Of a DNA stretch of 6,203 bases, positions 1-5,753 are shown in pieces. Both the position numbers and the translations under genes were made by a program. The notes under the pieces were generated by a model that made no database searches, was not told the DNA's origin, and saw only the letters and a program-made list of their open reading frames with translations. Position 1 is the first letter of the stretch. Each line of letters begins with the position of its first letter. This DNA is from a bacterium (GTDB taxonomy: Bacteria; UBP14; UBA6098; B30-G16), in NCBI GenBank assembly GCA_003645115.1, contig QNEG01000101.1:1-6203 (forward strand). Direction: 5' to 3'.

Positions 1-16
1 AAGGGGGACAAGCGAT

Positions 17-30
17 GCCGACTTGTCGGC
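17..30. repeat. Inverted repeat, hairpin 1 of the left-end cluster
   Basis: GCCGAC (17-22) is followed directly by TT and GTCGGC (25-30), giving a 5-6 bp GC-rich stem. It falls inside the minus-strand sorting-domain frame, where it encodes part of SADKSA. The core CGACTT resembles the arm of the hairpin at 188-210, but the other stems are unrelated. Confidence 0.6.
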
Positions 31-33
31 AGA

Positions 34-58
34 GCAGGGGGTTACTACATTCCCCCGC
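34..58. repeat. Inverted repeat, hairpin 2 (G5/C5 stem)
   Basis: GGGGG (37-41) pairs with CCCCC (52-56) across a 10-base loop, and GC (34-35) can pair with GC (57-58) if A36 bulges. It also lies inside the sorting-domain frame, over the residues GNVVTP. The palindrome could be partly chance, because it is short and homopolymeric. Confidence 0.45.
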
Positions 59-147
59 AAATCGTAGAGCTCTATTTCCGCTCCCGCAGGCGCGGTGATG
101 GCGACAGACGAATTGAACGGATTAGGGCGTGGTGCGTTCACTCACAA

Positions 148-161
148 GCGGTTAAAACCGC
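148..161. repeat. Inverted repeat, hairpin 3
   Basis: GCGGTT (148-153) and AACCGC (156-161) are separated by two A residues. It sits a few bases upstream of the TGA stop that precedes the sorting-domain fragment, so it lies at the boundary between coding-like and non-coding sequence. Confidence 0.55.
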
Positions 162-167
162 ACGCTG

Positions 168-183
168 TCCCGCCTGGGCGGGA
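168..183. repeat. Inverted repeat, hairpin 4
   Basis: TCCCGCC (168-174) pairs with GGCGGGA (177-183), a 7 bp arm with a 2-base centre (6 bp with a 4-base loop in RNA). It is strongly GC-rich in an otherwise AT-rich segment and shares no arm sequence with its neighbours. Confidence 0.65.
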
Positions 184-187
184 TGTA

Positions 188-210
188 AAACCCGACTCGA
201 AGTCGGGTTT
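188..210. repeat. Inverted repeat, hairpin 5 (10 bp perfect stem)
   Basis: AAACCCGACT (188-197) pairs perfectly with AGTCGGGTTT (201-210) around a CGA loop. This is the longest stem in the cluster. The arm ends in TTT on both strands, so it looks like a bidirectional intrinsic terminator. However, there is no gene just upstream on either strand that it would clearly serve, so I list it as a repeat. Confidence 0.75.
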
Positions 211-222
211 AGTTTCATTCAG

Positions 223-242
223 CGAGGCATTTCAATGCCTCG
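223..242. repeat. Inverted repeat, hairpin 6 (8 bp stem)
   Basis: CGAGGCAT (223-230) pairs perfectly with ATGCCTCG (235-242) around a TTCA loop, followed on the plus strand by GTTTCTTA. It lies 12 bases after hairpin 5. A terminator role is possible but the T tract is poor. Confidence 0.7.
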
Positions 243-354
243 GTTTCTTAAAGCAGATGCTGAACCCTTCAATTCGATTGGAAATTTGTAAGATACAATC
301 GGAAAATGGTTTGAAGCAATTGCCAAGACCGAAGATAAAATTGTTGAGATGTAA

Positions 355-374
355 GGGCGAATGATCATTCGCCC
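355..374. repeat. Perfect 20-base palindrome, hairpin 7
   Basis: GGGCGAATGATCATTCGCCC is a perfect palindrome with no spacer. As RNA it would be an 8 bp stem with a GATC loop; as DNA it could be a two-fold symmetric protein site. It is isolated from hairpins 3-6 by about 110 bases of ordinary sequence and lies some 160 bases before the promoter of the first gene. Confidence 0.75.
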
Positions 375-516
375 CAATGTGCGAAATAAGATTTGCAATA
401 CCTGAAATTGCTCACTAACGACCCGTTCTATTAACCAACTTTTTCCAACAAGAACCAAATTGTAATAGTATATTCAGAAAATCATTGCGAAATTTATAAA
501 TTCCCATCTTTTTGAT

Positions 517-525
517 TGATATAAC
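517..525 (+). promoter_or_regulatory. Extended -10 promoter for the first plus-strand gene
   Basis: TGATATAAC matches the extended -10 form TG-n-TATAAY with five of six hexamer bases (TATAAC, 520-525). I see no good -35 box 16-18 bases upstream, which an extended -10 can tolerate. Transcription would begin near 532, leaving a leader of about 20 bases that contains the Shine-Dalgarno. This placement argues against translation starting at the TTG at 532. Confidence 0.4.
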
Positions 526-540
526 ATAAAATTGGCAAAA

Positions 541-546
541 AGGAGA
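541..546 (+). promoter_or_regulatory. Shine-Dalgarno that decides the start of the DUF3857/transglutaminase gene
   Basis: AGGAGA lies 3 bases before the ATG at 550 and 6 bases before the ATG at 553. It lies downstream of the in-frame TTG at 532, so the TTG start is excluded on spacing. The double ATG leaves a one-residue ambiguity. The spacing slightly favours 553; 550 is used here as the outer limit. Confidence 0.7.
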
Positions 547-549
547 AAT

Positions 550-2784
550 ATGATGAGATTAAGATTTTTCACAGGCACATCGATATTCTTATTGTGTGGA
601 TTATTATGGTCGGGACAATTTAAATTATATGGTGGCGAAACCAGAAATTTTAACCGACTGGAATTATTCCGAGGAAAATTTATAATCGATGGTGAAACAT
701 ATTCTAAAGCTGATATCGGCGAAATAATATTCGCAGAAAAAGTGGCAATATCAGAAGAACAAGTGCCCTCCGAACAATACGATACCGACTCACTGCTCGC
801 TTTGGCTGATTCTCTCGCAATGGTCTATCCAGATGTGCCCGGTATAATAATTTACGACCACGGCGAGATGGTCTTACACTCCGATGGCACCAGAAAATAT
901 CGATATCATTTCGCAGGAAAAATTCAGAAAGCATCTCGTCTGGGCTGGGGAACTCGCTCACTTTTCATAAACCAGGGCAGAAGTAATGTTAGAGTCCTGT
1001 TTGCTCGCTCGATATTACCCGATGGGAACATACTTTATGCGGATACATCGCAGGCAAAAATTACTCCCGTTTCCGAGGATAGAGTCTCATTCGGATATGG
1101 AAGTATATATACATTGCAAATTCCCGGAGTTCAGGAGGGTTCCATAGTGGAATATTTATATGAGACCGAGACATATAATCCATACGATACCGCCATATAT
1201 TCTCCGAGTTGGTATTTTCAGAATGAGGACCCTGTATATTCCAGTCGAGTGATTATTCGTCTGCCAAAACCAAAAAATCTTTATTATCTGTTCAAAAATC
1301 CACCCGAAGTTTTTGGTTCTGTATTATACTTGAGTTCCCCAGAACTCACCGAAAATTGCATCAGGAATGATGATAAATTGGAATTGGAGGGTTTCATTCC
1401 CGACCAAATTATATATGCGGATACTACAGTTGGAAGATGGATGGAAAATTCGTTGCAGAAATTAAAACAGGCAGAACCGAAAATAGTGGATGAGGATACT
1501 TCCACCGTGTATATCTGGCATTTCAAAAATATGCCGCCTTTGGTTTTCGAACCGAGAATGCCAGATTTCGGCGATGTAGTCCCAAACCTTAATTGCTCAG
1601 TATTAAACGATTGGGAATACATATTCGATTGGCTGGGAAATTTCCAGAAAGCGAGAATAAAAATTACACCAGAAATCGAACAGAAAACTATGGAACTAAT
1701 TGCGGAGGCAAAAACCATAGAAGAAAAAATCGATAGGATTTATCGCTGGGTGCAGAGAAACATTCAATATATATCCATAAAAGGAAGCGTATCATCTGGG
1801 CAAACCGGGCACCCCGCCGAGGAAACTTTCCATAATGGATACGGTGATTGCACCGATAAATCTATACTTTTCTGCACTATGCTGAAAGTGATAGGAATAG
1901 AAGCTCACCCTGTGATATTGATGACCAATAGCGATGAAACAGTGGATAGGTGCATACCAGACATAAGCGGGAATCACGCCATAACTAAACTATTTATGCC
2001 CGATGGCGAGGAGAAATTTCTCGACCCTACCAGCACTACCTATAAATTCCCATATTTCCGAAGCGATGATATCGGAGTATCCTATGTGGATGCTATCGGA
2101 CGGACTGTGGGACTAATCCCAGAAAATCCTCCCCAACACTACCTGGAACGAATAGCGGTGGATATGCAGATACAACCCAATGGCGATGCTACCGCAGAAT
2201 TCAAATCTACTCCTATCGGTATGCTGGAGGCTGCTTATCGTGGTTTCTGGGAATGGCAACAACCAGAAAGATATGAAATGATATTCGCTAACTGGATGAA
2301 TTCTATATTCCCCGAGGCAGATTTAGATTCATTTAAACTAATCGGTATCTCCGATATGGACAGCCAATTGGTAGAGTGGGCAAAAGTTTCTGTGGATTCA
2401 TTCCCCGCAGAAACAGAGGATATATGGATACTAACTATCCCCGGAATAGAACGCTCTATGCGAGGTTTCAACGAAATAAATTTGACCGAAAGAAAATATG
2501 ATATCGAATATACCTGCCCATCTACGGATGAATATTCAGTGGAAATCGAATTGCCAAAGGGAGCAAGAGTAATCGAACTCCCTGAAAATGTAGAATTAAC
2601 CTGCGAACCCTATGCAGACTTTTTTCTTAAATTTAATCAAAAAGGGAACAAGATTTTGGTAAATTCGAGATTTCGCCTGAAAACCAGAATAATCCCGGCT
2701 TACCATTTCGAAGTATATAAGAAATTTATTATATCAGCTAAACAGGCTACCGAGAAACGACTTTTTGTTAAAAAACCGAAATAA
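550..2784 (+). CDS. Exported DUF3857 and transglutaminase-like domain protein
   Basis: This 744-residue protein (numbered from ATG 550) starts with a Sec-type signal: basic MMRLR, then a hydrophobic stretch to about residue 22. The LLCG in it is not a good lipobox. Residues about 98-250 fit DUF3857, an all-beta domain usually placed before a transglutaminase-like core. The core at about 395-500 has the complete papain-like triad: Cys434 in GYGDCTDKS, His476 in GNHAIT and Asp492 in FLDPT. A beta-rich region (about 530-744) follows, as in DUF3857/DUF3858 proteins. The family is common in Bacteroidetes and relatives. It is thought to act in the periplasm or on the cell surface, probably as a cysteine protease or amidase, but the substrate is unknown. 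The intact triad suggests it is catalytic. It heads the plus-strand gene run; the next gene begins 34 bases on. Domain calls are confident, biological role is not. Confidence 0.88.
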   Translation: MMRLRFFTGTSIFLLCGLLWSGQFKLYGGETRNFNRLELFRGKFIIDGETYSKADIGEIIFAEKVAISEEQVPSEQYDTDSLLALADSLAMVYPDVPGIIIYDHGEMVLHSDGTRKYRYHFAGKIQKASRLGWGTRSLFINQGRSNVRVLFARSILPDGNILYADTSQAKITPVSEDRVSFGYGSIYTLQIPGVQEGSIVEYLYETETYNPYDTAIYSPSWYFQNEDPVYSSRVIIRLPKPKNLYYLFKNPPEVFGSVLYLSSPELTENCIRNDDKLELEGFIPDQIIYADTTVGRWMENSLQKLKQAEPKIVDEDTSTVYIWHFKNMPPLVFEPRMPDFGDVVPNLNCSVLNDWEYIFDWLGNFQKARIKITPEIEQKTMELIAEAKTIEEKIDRIYRWVQRNIQYISIKGSVSSGQTGHPAEETFHNGYGDCTDKSILFCTMLKVIGIEAHPVILMTNSDETVDRCIPDISGNHAITKLFMPDGEEKFLDPTSTTYKFPYFRSDDIGVSYVDAIGRTVGLIPENPPQHYLERIAVDMQIQPNGDATAEFKSTPIGMLEAAYRGFWEWQQPERYEMIFANWMNSIFPEADLDSFKLIGISDMDSQLVEWAKVSVDSFPAETEDIWILTIPGIERSMRGFNEINLTERKYDIEYTCPSTDEYSVEIELPKGARVIELPENVELTCEPYADFFLKFNQKGNKILVNSRFRLKTRIIPAYHFEVYKKFIISAKQATEKRLFVKKPK

Positions 2785-2818
2785 TTCTAAACTTCATAAT
2801 CTGAATCGAGAAATATAA

Positions 2819-3793
2819 GTGAGCGATAAAGCAAAAAAATATATTTTCACTACTCTGAAAGCATCAGTTAGTGCCGGTTTGATATTATTCCTGATATACC
2901 AGATGGACTTGGCAGAATTCCTGTCTGCATTGAGAAATTTCCCATTATGGGGATTTTTACTGGTGGTGATAATATTTTGCTTAACTATACTTGTTGGCGC
3001 ACTCCGATGGTCGATTTTCATTCAGCCATTCGGAAAGGTCTCATACATTAAACTAATGGGACTTTATTTCGTAGGATATTTCTTCAATAATTTCCTGCCA
3101 TCTGGAGTAGGAGGAGATGTAGTGCGAGGATATATAGCCGGAAGAGAATTGAATAATATATCCGCAGGATACTCATCGATAGTAGCAGAAAGAGTGGCAG
3201 GAATTCTGGCTACAGTTCTATTGGCACTTCTGGCATTGCCATTTATTCAATATAAATCGCAGATAGCAACGGCGGTGATTGCTCTAAATCTGGGATTATG
3301 GCTCGCAATCTTGCTATTCTTTATTCTGCCATCAGAAAACATAATACGGAAATTATTTTCCTGGTTGCCCACCACAATCGGAGAAAAATTATTTAATTTC
3401 GTGGAAATGCTGATGGGATATAGAAAACATTTCCCCACTCTGATTATAGGGTTCATATACTCATTATTATATCAATCATCTATAATCTTGACTGTGGTAA
3501 TCACTGGATATTTTGCGGGAGCAAAATTGCCACTGCAATTTTATTTCGCCACTGTCCCGCTGGTATGGATTATCAGCCTGATTCCAATCTCGCTCAATGC
3601 ACTCGGTGTTCGGGAAGCCAGTTTTGCATATTTTTTCCAATTATTCGGTTCTTCCAGAAGTGTGGGTTTTTTAGTGTCGATAATATTTTTAGCTTCAGCA
3701 TTGATTGCAGGTTTGTTCGGCGGAATTATATTTGCATTCTGGAATAGTTCTCGAAAAAAAATCCCAAATGAAACTATGAGTAAAAAGAACTAA
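2819..3793 (+). CDS. Polytopic membrane protein, lysylphosphatidylglycerol synthase TM region / flippase-like (UPF0104) family
   Basis: The 324-residue product has about eight hydrophobic segments (near residues 9-27, 40-61, 74-92, 120-142, 150-168, 203-228, 238-260 and 283-307). It has the family signature NNFLPSGVGGDVVRGY at 90-105, with Arg103, and a second conserved motif LGVREA with Arg265-Glu266. This is the PF03706 / TIGR00374 fold, the membrane half of MprF. It also occurs alone in many bacteria and archaea, often near glycosyltransferases or lipid genes, and is suspected of moving lipid-linked molecules across the inner membrane. No aminoacyl-transferase domain follows, so it is not a complete MprF. 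No glycosyltransferase is in the window. The start is GTG with only a weak GAGA-type ribosome site (2808-2813). No other start fits before the first membrane segment. It is probably co-transcribed with the upstream gene. The tail is basic and cytoplasmic-looking. Confidence 0.85.
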   Translation: MSDKAKKYIFTTLKASVSAGLILFLIYQMDLAEFLSALRNFPLWGFLLVVIIFCLTILVGALRWSIFIQPFGKVSYIKLMGLYFVGYFFNNFLPSGVGGDVVRGYIAGRELNNISAGYSSIVAERVAGILATVLLALLALPFIQYKSQIATAVIALNLGLWLAILLFFILPSENIIRKLFSWLPTTIGEKLFNFVEMLMGYRKHFPTLIIGFIYSLLYQSSIILTVVITGYFAGAKLPLQFYFATVPLVWIISLIPISLNALGVREASFAYFFQLFGSSRSVGFLVSIIFLASALIAGLFGGIIFAFWNSSRKKIPNETMSKKN

Positions 3794-3890
3794 TTATAAT
3801 CTTTCGATGCGATAATTTTAATCGAACAAAATAATTTGCTATCGAAATATCATTAGTTAATTTTAAATAATGTAATACCGGGAGGGAAAG
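3794..3890 (+). other. AT-rich spacer before the radical SAM gene
   Basis: These 97 bases contain a 6 bp inverted repeat, TTCGAT (3803-3808) with ATCGAA (3821-3826), around a 12-base loop. It is too weak and lacks the T tract of an intrinsic terminator. TTGCTA (3836-3841) and TAATTT (3858-3863), 16 bases apart, make a poor sigma-70-like pair. A separate promoter is possible but not demonstrable, and read-through from the upstream genes is equally likely. Confidence 0.3.
3881..3885 (+). promoter_or_regulatory. Strong Shine-Dalgarno of the radical SAM gene
   Basis: GGAGG, within GGGAGGG, ends 5 bases before the ATG at 3891. It is the strongest ribosome binding site in the window and fixes this start. 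It also shows that SD-led initiation operates in this organism, in contrast to the NlpC/P60 gene. Confidence 0.8.
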
Positions 3891-5030
3891 ATGGCGAATT
3901 CACCGAAATATATACGAACCAGTTTAGCTGCGGCGATAACATTGAAAATGCGCCCGGGACTATTCTGGCGTGGTGCAAAATTGCATTGTATAAATTTACT
4001 ATTGGTATATGACAAACCCTGTGCAGGTAATTGTGCCTATTGCGGACTTCACCGGCAGCGCCGAGAACCTCGACACGCACCAGCAACCACGAAAAATTTC
4101 AACCGAACAGATAAAACATTTATCCGAGTAGATTGGCCCATATTCGATACCGACGATGTAATAGCGCGAACCGTAGAATTGGAAAGGGAACAAAATATTC
4201 AGCGGGTTTGCATATCTATGCTTACCAGAAAAGAATGTGTAGAACATACAATCGATGTAATCGAGCGGTATCGTCAACGAACCGATATTCCGATTTCTAT
4301 ATTAGCCTCGCCGATGGTAACTACTGGGGAAGATTTGGTCAGATTTCGAGATGCTGGAGCGGATAAAATCGGCGTAGCAGTGGATGCCGCTACTCCACAA
4401 TTGTTCGAAAAATATCGAGGAAAAAGTCGAGGTGCTCCTCACAAATGGGACAGATATTGGGAATTCTTTCGTCAGGCAGTAAAGGTATTCGGAAAAGACA
4501 ATGTGGGAAGCCATTTGATAGTCGGATTGGGCGAATCAGAAATGGAAATGGTGAAAATGATTCAGTTGACAAAGCAATTGGGCAGGGAGACACATCTATT
4601 TTCATTTTATCCGGAGGAGGGTTCCGATATGGAAAATCATACTCCACCACCGATAGACCGATATCGAAGAGTGCAAATCGCCAGATACTTGATAGATAAT
4701 TCTATCTCCTCGATGGAAAAGATGAAATTCTGTCCGAATACTGGCAACATAATGGATTTCGGCATTTCTCCTTCCAAATTGGATGAAATAATCGATACTG
4801 GATATCCATTTATGACCTCGGGATGCACAGGTAGAGATGGAAAGACAGTCGCCTGCAATCGCCCATTCGGCAATTCTCCGCCTGGTCCAGGATTGCGAAA
4901 TTATCCATTCGTCCCTTCCGATGAAGATATAAAACTAATTCGTTATCAGTTGGAAACCGGGAACGAATCGTTCGAGGATGAACACGATTCTGCAAAAACC
5001 GAGATTCATTCGATTACAAAAGCGAAATAG
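3891..5030 (+). CDS. Radical SAM enzyme, BioB/LipA-like; possible LipS2-type lipoyl synthase component
   Basis: The 379-residue protein carries the radical SAM signature C-x3-C-x2-C as Cys44, Cys48 and Cys51 (CAGNCAYCG), preceded by the strand LLLVY. The cluster would reduce SAM to make a 5'-deoxyadenosyl radical. VDAATPQLFEKYRGK and GSHLIVGLGESEMEMV follow the usual TIM-barrel order of the biotin/lipoyl synthase-like group. Beyond the barrel are MTSGCTGRDGKTVACNRPFGN and GPGLRNYPF, which I associate with the two-protein archaeal/bacterial lipoyl synthase LipS1/LipS2, specifically LipS2. Cys281, Cys312 and Cys322 could bind a second iron-sulfur cluster, which sulfur-inserting members need. 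That assignment is from memory of the family, not an alignment. A LipS1 partner and a lipoate ligase would be expected in the genome but are absent here. Alternatives are another sulfur-inserting or carbon-skeleton radical SAM enzyme. Its neighbours are envelope genes and offer no support. The radical SAM call is near certain. Confidence 0.9.
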   Translation: MANSPKYIRTSLAAAITLKMRPGLFWRGAKLHCINLLLVYDKPCAGNCAYCGLHRQRREPRHAPATTKNFNRTDKTFIRVDWPIFDTDDVIARTVELEREQNIQRVCISMLTRKECVEHTIDVIERYRQRTDIPISILASPMVTTGEDLVRFRDAGADKIGVAVDAATPQLFEKYRGKSRGAPHKWDRYWEFFRQAVKVFGKDNVGSHLIVGLGESEMEMVKMIQLTKQLGRETHLFSFYPEEGSDMENHTPPPIDRYRRVQIARYLIDNSISSMEKMKFCPNTGNIMDFGISPSKLDEIIDTGYPFMTSGCTGRDGKTVACNRPFGNSPPGPGLRNYPFVPSDEDIKLIRYQLETGNESFEDEHDSAKTEIHSITKAK

Positions 5031-5220
5031 TGTATACCATTTGTCGATTGTTTTTACTATATCTTTTAGCGATTACTCATCGCGATTGGACAAATTTACA
5101 TAATCGATTATCCTCCACACATTAGTTAAACATTTTTACTCAGATACTATATTCGTAAAACATAAAATTCACCATATTTACTTGCTTGCCTGATTATATT
5201 TATTTTGTTTTCTTTATCTT
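5031..5220 (+). other. AT-rich intergenic region upstream of the NlpC/P60 gene
   Basis: These 190 bases hold no gene and no intrinsic terminator that I can see. The best promoter-like hexamers are TATATT at 5148-5153, with TTAAAC at 5126-5131 upstream, and TATATT at 5195-5200. TATTTTG (5201-5207) partly resembles the Bacteroidetes -7 element TAnnTTTG but lacks a properly spaced -33 TTTG. Confidence 0.35.
5195..5200 (+). promoter_or_regulatory. Candidate -10 element just upstream of the NlpC/P60 start
   Basis: TATATT matches five of six positions of TATAAT, 20 bases before the ATG at 5221. If used, transcription would start near 5207 and leave a leader of about 14 bases with no Shine-Dalgarno. 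No good -35 box is at the right spacing, so this is tentative. Confidence 0.25.
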
Positions 5221-5748
5221 ATGCGAAAAATATTATGGACAGTATTTTCATTTCTAATTTTAGTGTTCGTAGGATGCTCCTCTGCACCCAGATATTTGCC
5301 CTCGGGAAAAGTTGTGGAAATACCACGAGAAAAGACACCCGTCAAGGCAAAGATCGGTGCGAAGGAAATCCGTGATACCGGCAGTCTATATGGCACCATA
5401 AATTTATATCTGGGAACACCGTATAGATATGGCGGAATCGATGCCGATGGTATGGACTGTTCCGGTTTCGTCCAGACAGTATTTAATGAATCTGTAGGAT
5501 TGGAATTGCCCAGAACAGTCGCACAACAATGGGATTTTGCCAACCCGATAGACGACGACCAACTCGCATTTGGAGATTTGGTGTTTTTCCGCACCACTAA
5601 TCGGAAGAAACCATCTCATGTGGGAATATATATCGGCGGAAACAAATTCGCTCACGCTTCCAGTTCACTTGGAGTAACCATCACTTCATTTTCCGACCCA
5701 TATTGGAAAAAAAGATATGTGGGAGCAAAAAGAATTATAAATCGATGA
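5221..5748 (+). CDS. NlpC/P60 family lipoprotein, probable peptidoglycan endopeptidase
   Basis: The 175-residue product begins with a lipoprotein signal: MRK, a hydrophobic core, then FVGC with the acylated Cys at 19 followed by Ser-Ser. A 35-residue linker leads to a single NlpC/P60 domain (about 56-172). It has the full catalytic set: Cys80 in MDCSGF, His133 in SHVGIYIG and His145 in FAHAS. YRYGG before the nucleophile and GDLVFF between are typical. Members cut peptide bonds in the peptidoglycan stem, usually gamma-D-Glu to diamino acid, and small lipoprotein forms such as Spr/MepS assist wall growth. The overall build matches Spr-type enzymes. An outer-membrane, periplasm-facing site is inferred. 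The ATG has no Shine-Dalgarno upstream; the sequence before it is T-rich. The signal-peptide length shows this is still the right start. It ends 5 bases from the convergent TPR gene. Confidence 0.9.
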   Translation: MRKILWTVFSFLILVFVGCSSAPRYLPSGKVVEIPREKTPVKAKIGAKEIRDTGSLYGTINLYLGTPYRYGGIDADGMDCSGFVQTVFNESVGLELPRTVAQQWDFANPIDDDQLAFGDLVFFRTTNRKKPSHVGIYIGGNKFAHASSSLGVTITSFSDPYWKKRYVGAKRIINR

Positions 5749-5753
5749 GCATA

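Larger units (their letters stand above)
1..141 (-). pseudogene. Fragment of a T9SS (Por) type A-like C-terminal sorting domain, open at the left window edge
   Basis: Read on the minus strand from 141 to 1 there are 47 open codons beginning VNAPRPNPFNSS, followed by VAITAPAGAEIELYDLRGN and VVTPCSADKSASLVPL, still open at the edge. The pattern PNPFN(S), a short beta strand, then E-I-x-L-Y-D-x-x-G is typical of the C-terminal domain that directs exported proteins through the type IX secretion system in FCB bacteria. It is also resembled by FlgD-like Ig domains. A TGA stop (144-142) lies directly before the first codon, a GTG with no Shine-Dalgarno. No passenger protein is visible upstream in any minus frame, so the fragment looks detached from its gene. 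Two palindromes (17-30 and 37-56) lie within the frame after the GNV strand. Domain recognition is fairly good; whether it is a remnant, a frameshifted gene end or a mobile cassette is open. Confidence 0.55.
142..516. other. Intergenic stretch with hairpins and no supportable gene
   Basis: Apart from hairpins 3-7 this stretch holds no convincing gene. Two open frames cross it, plus strand 95-364 and minus strand 219-458. Both run through perfect palindromes, show no domain or membrane pattern and lack ribosome binding sites. The left part (to about 245) is GC-rich and palindromic. The right part becomes AT-rich like the genes that follow. A weaker 5 bp inverted repeat, GCAAT (395-399) with ATTGC (407-411), and the short palindrome AATTTATAAATT (491-502) are also present. 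Confidence 0.6.

Noticed and set aside
188..242. Hairpins 5 and 6 as intrinsic terminators
   Set aside because: No gene ends just upstream on either strand, and the T tracts are short or interrupted. They fit the hairpin cluster better.
95..364. Plus-strand open frame of 89 codons at the left end
   Set aside because: It runs through five palindromes, ends inside the 20-base palindrome, has no ribosome site and shows no domain pattern. The opposite strand gives a recognisable sorting domain over part of it.
17..374. CRISPR array or tandem repeat
   Set aside because: The palindromes differ from one another, the spacing is irregular and no direct repeat recurs.
219..458. Minus-strand open frame of 79 codons, possibly the missing passenger of the sorting domain
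   Set aside because: It ends before the sorting domain in another frame, contains hairpins 6 and 7, and has no resemblance to a surface protein or any family I know.
532..549. TTG at 532 as start of the DUF3857/transglutaminase gene
   Set aside because: A Shine-Dalgarno at 541-546 lies downstream of it and fits the ATG pair at 550/553. The predicted transcription start is also at about 532.
590..612. Lipobox in the DUF3857/transglutaminase signal peptide (FLLCG)
   Set aside because: The residue before Cys is Leu rather than Gly, Ala or Ser, so a cleaved or anchored ordinary Sec signal is more likely.
1284..1718. Minus-strand open frame of 144 codons inside the DUF3857/transglutaminase gene
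   Set aside because: It is a shadow frame opposite a strongly supported domain-bearing gene and has no domain or ribosome site.
5214..5597. Minus-strand open frame of 127 codons over the NlpC/P60 gene
   Set aside because: The plus strand encodes a complete NlpC/P60 domain with catalytic residues; the opposite frame has no family features.
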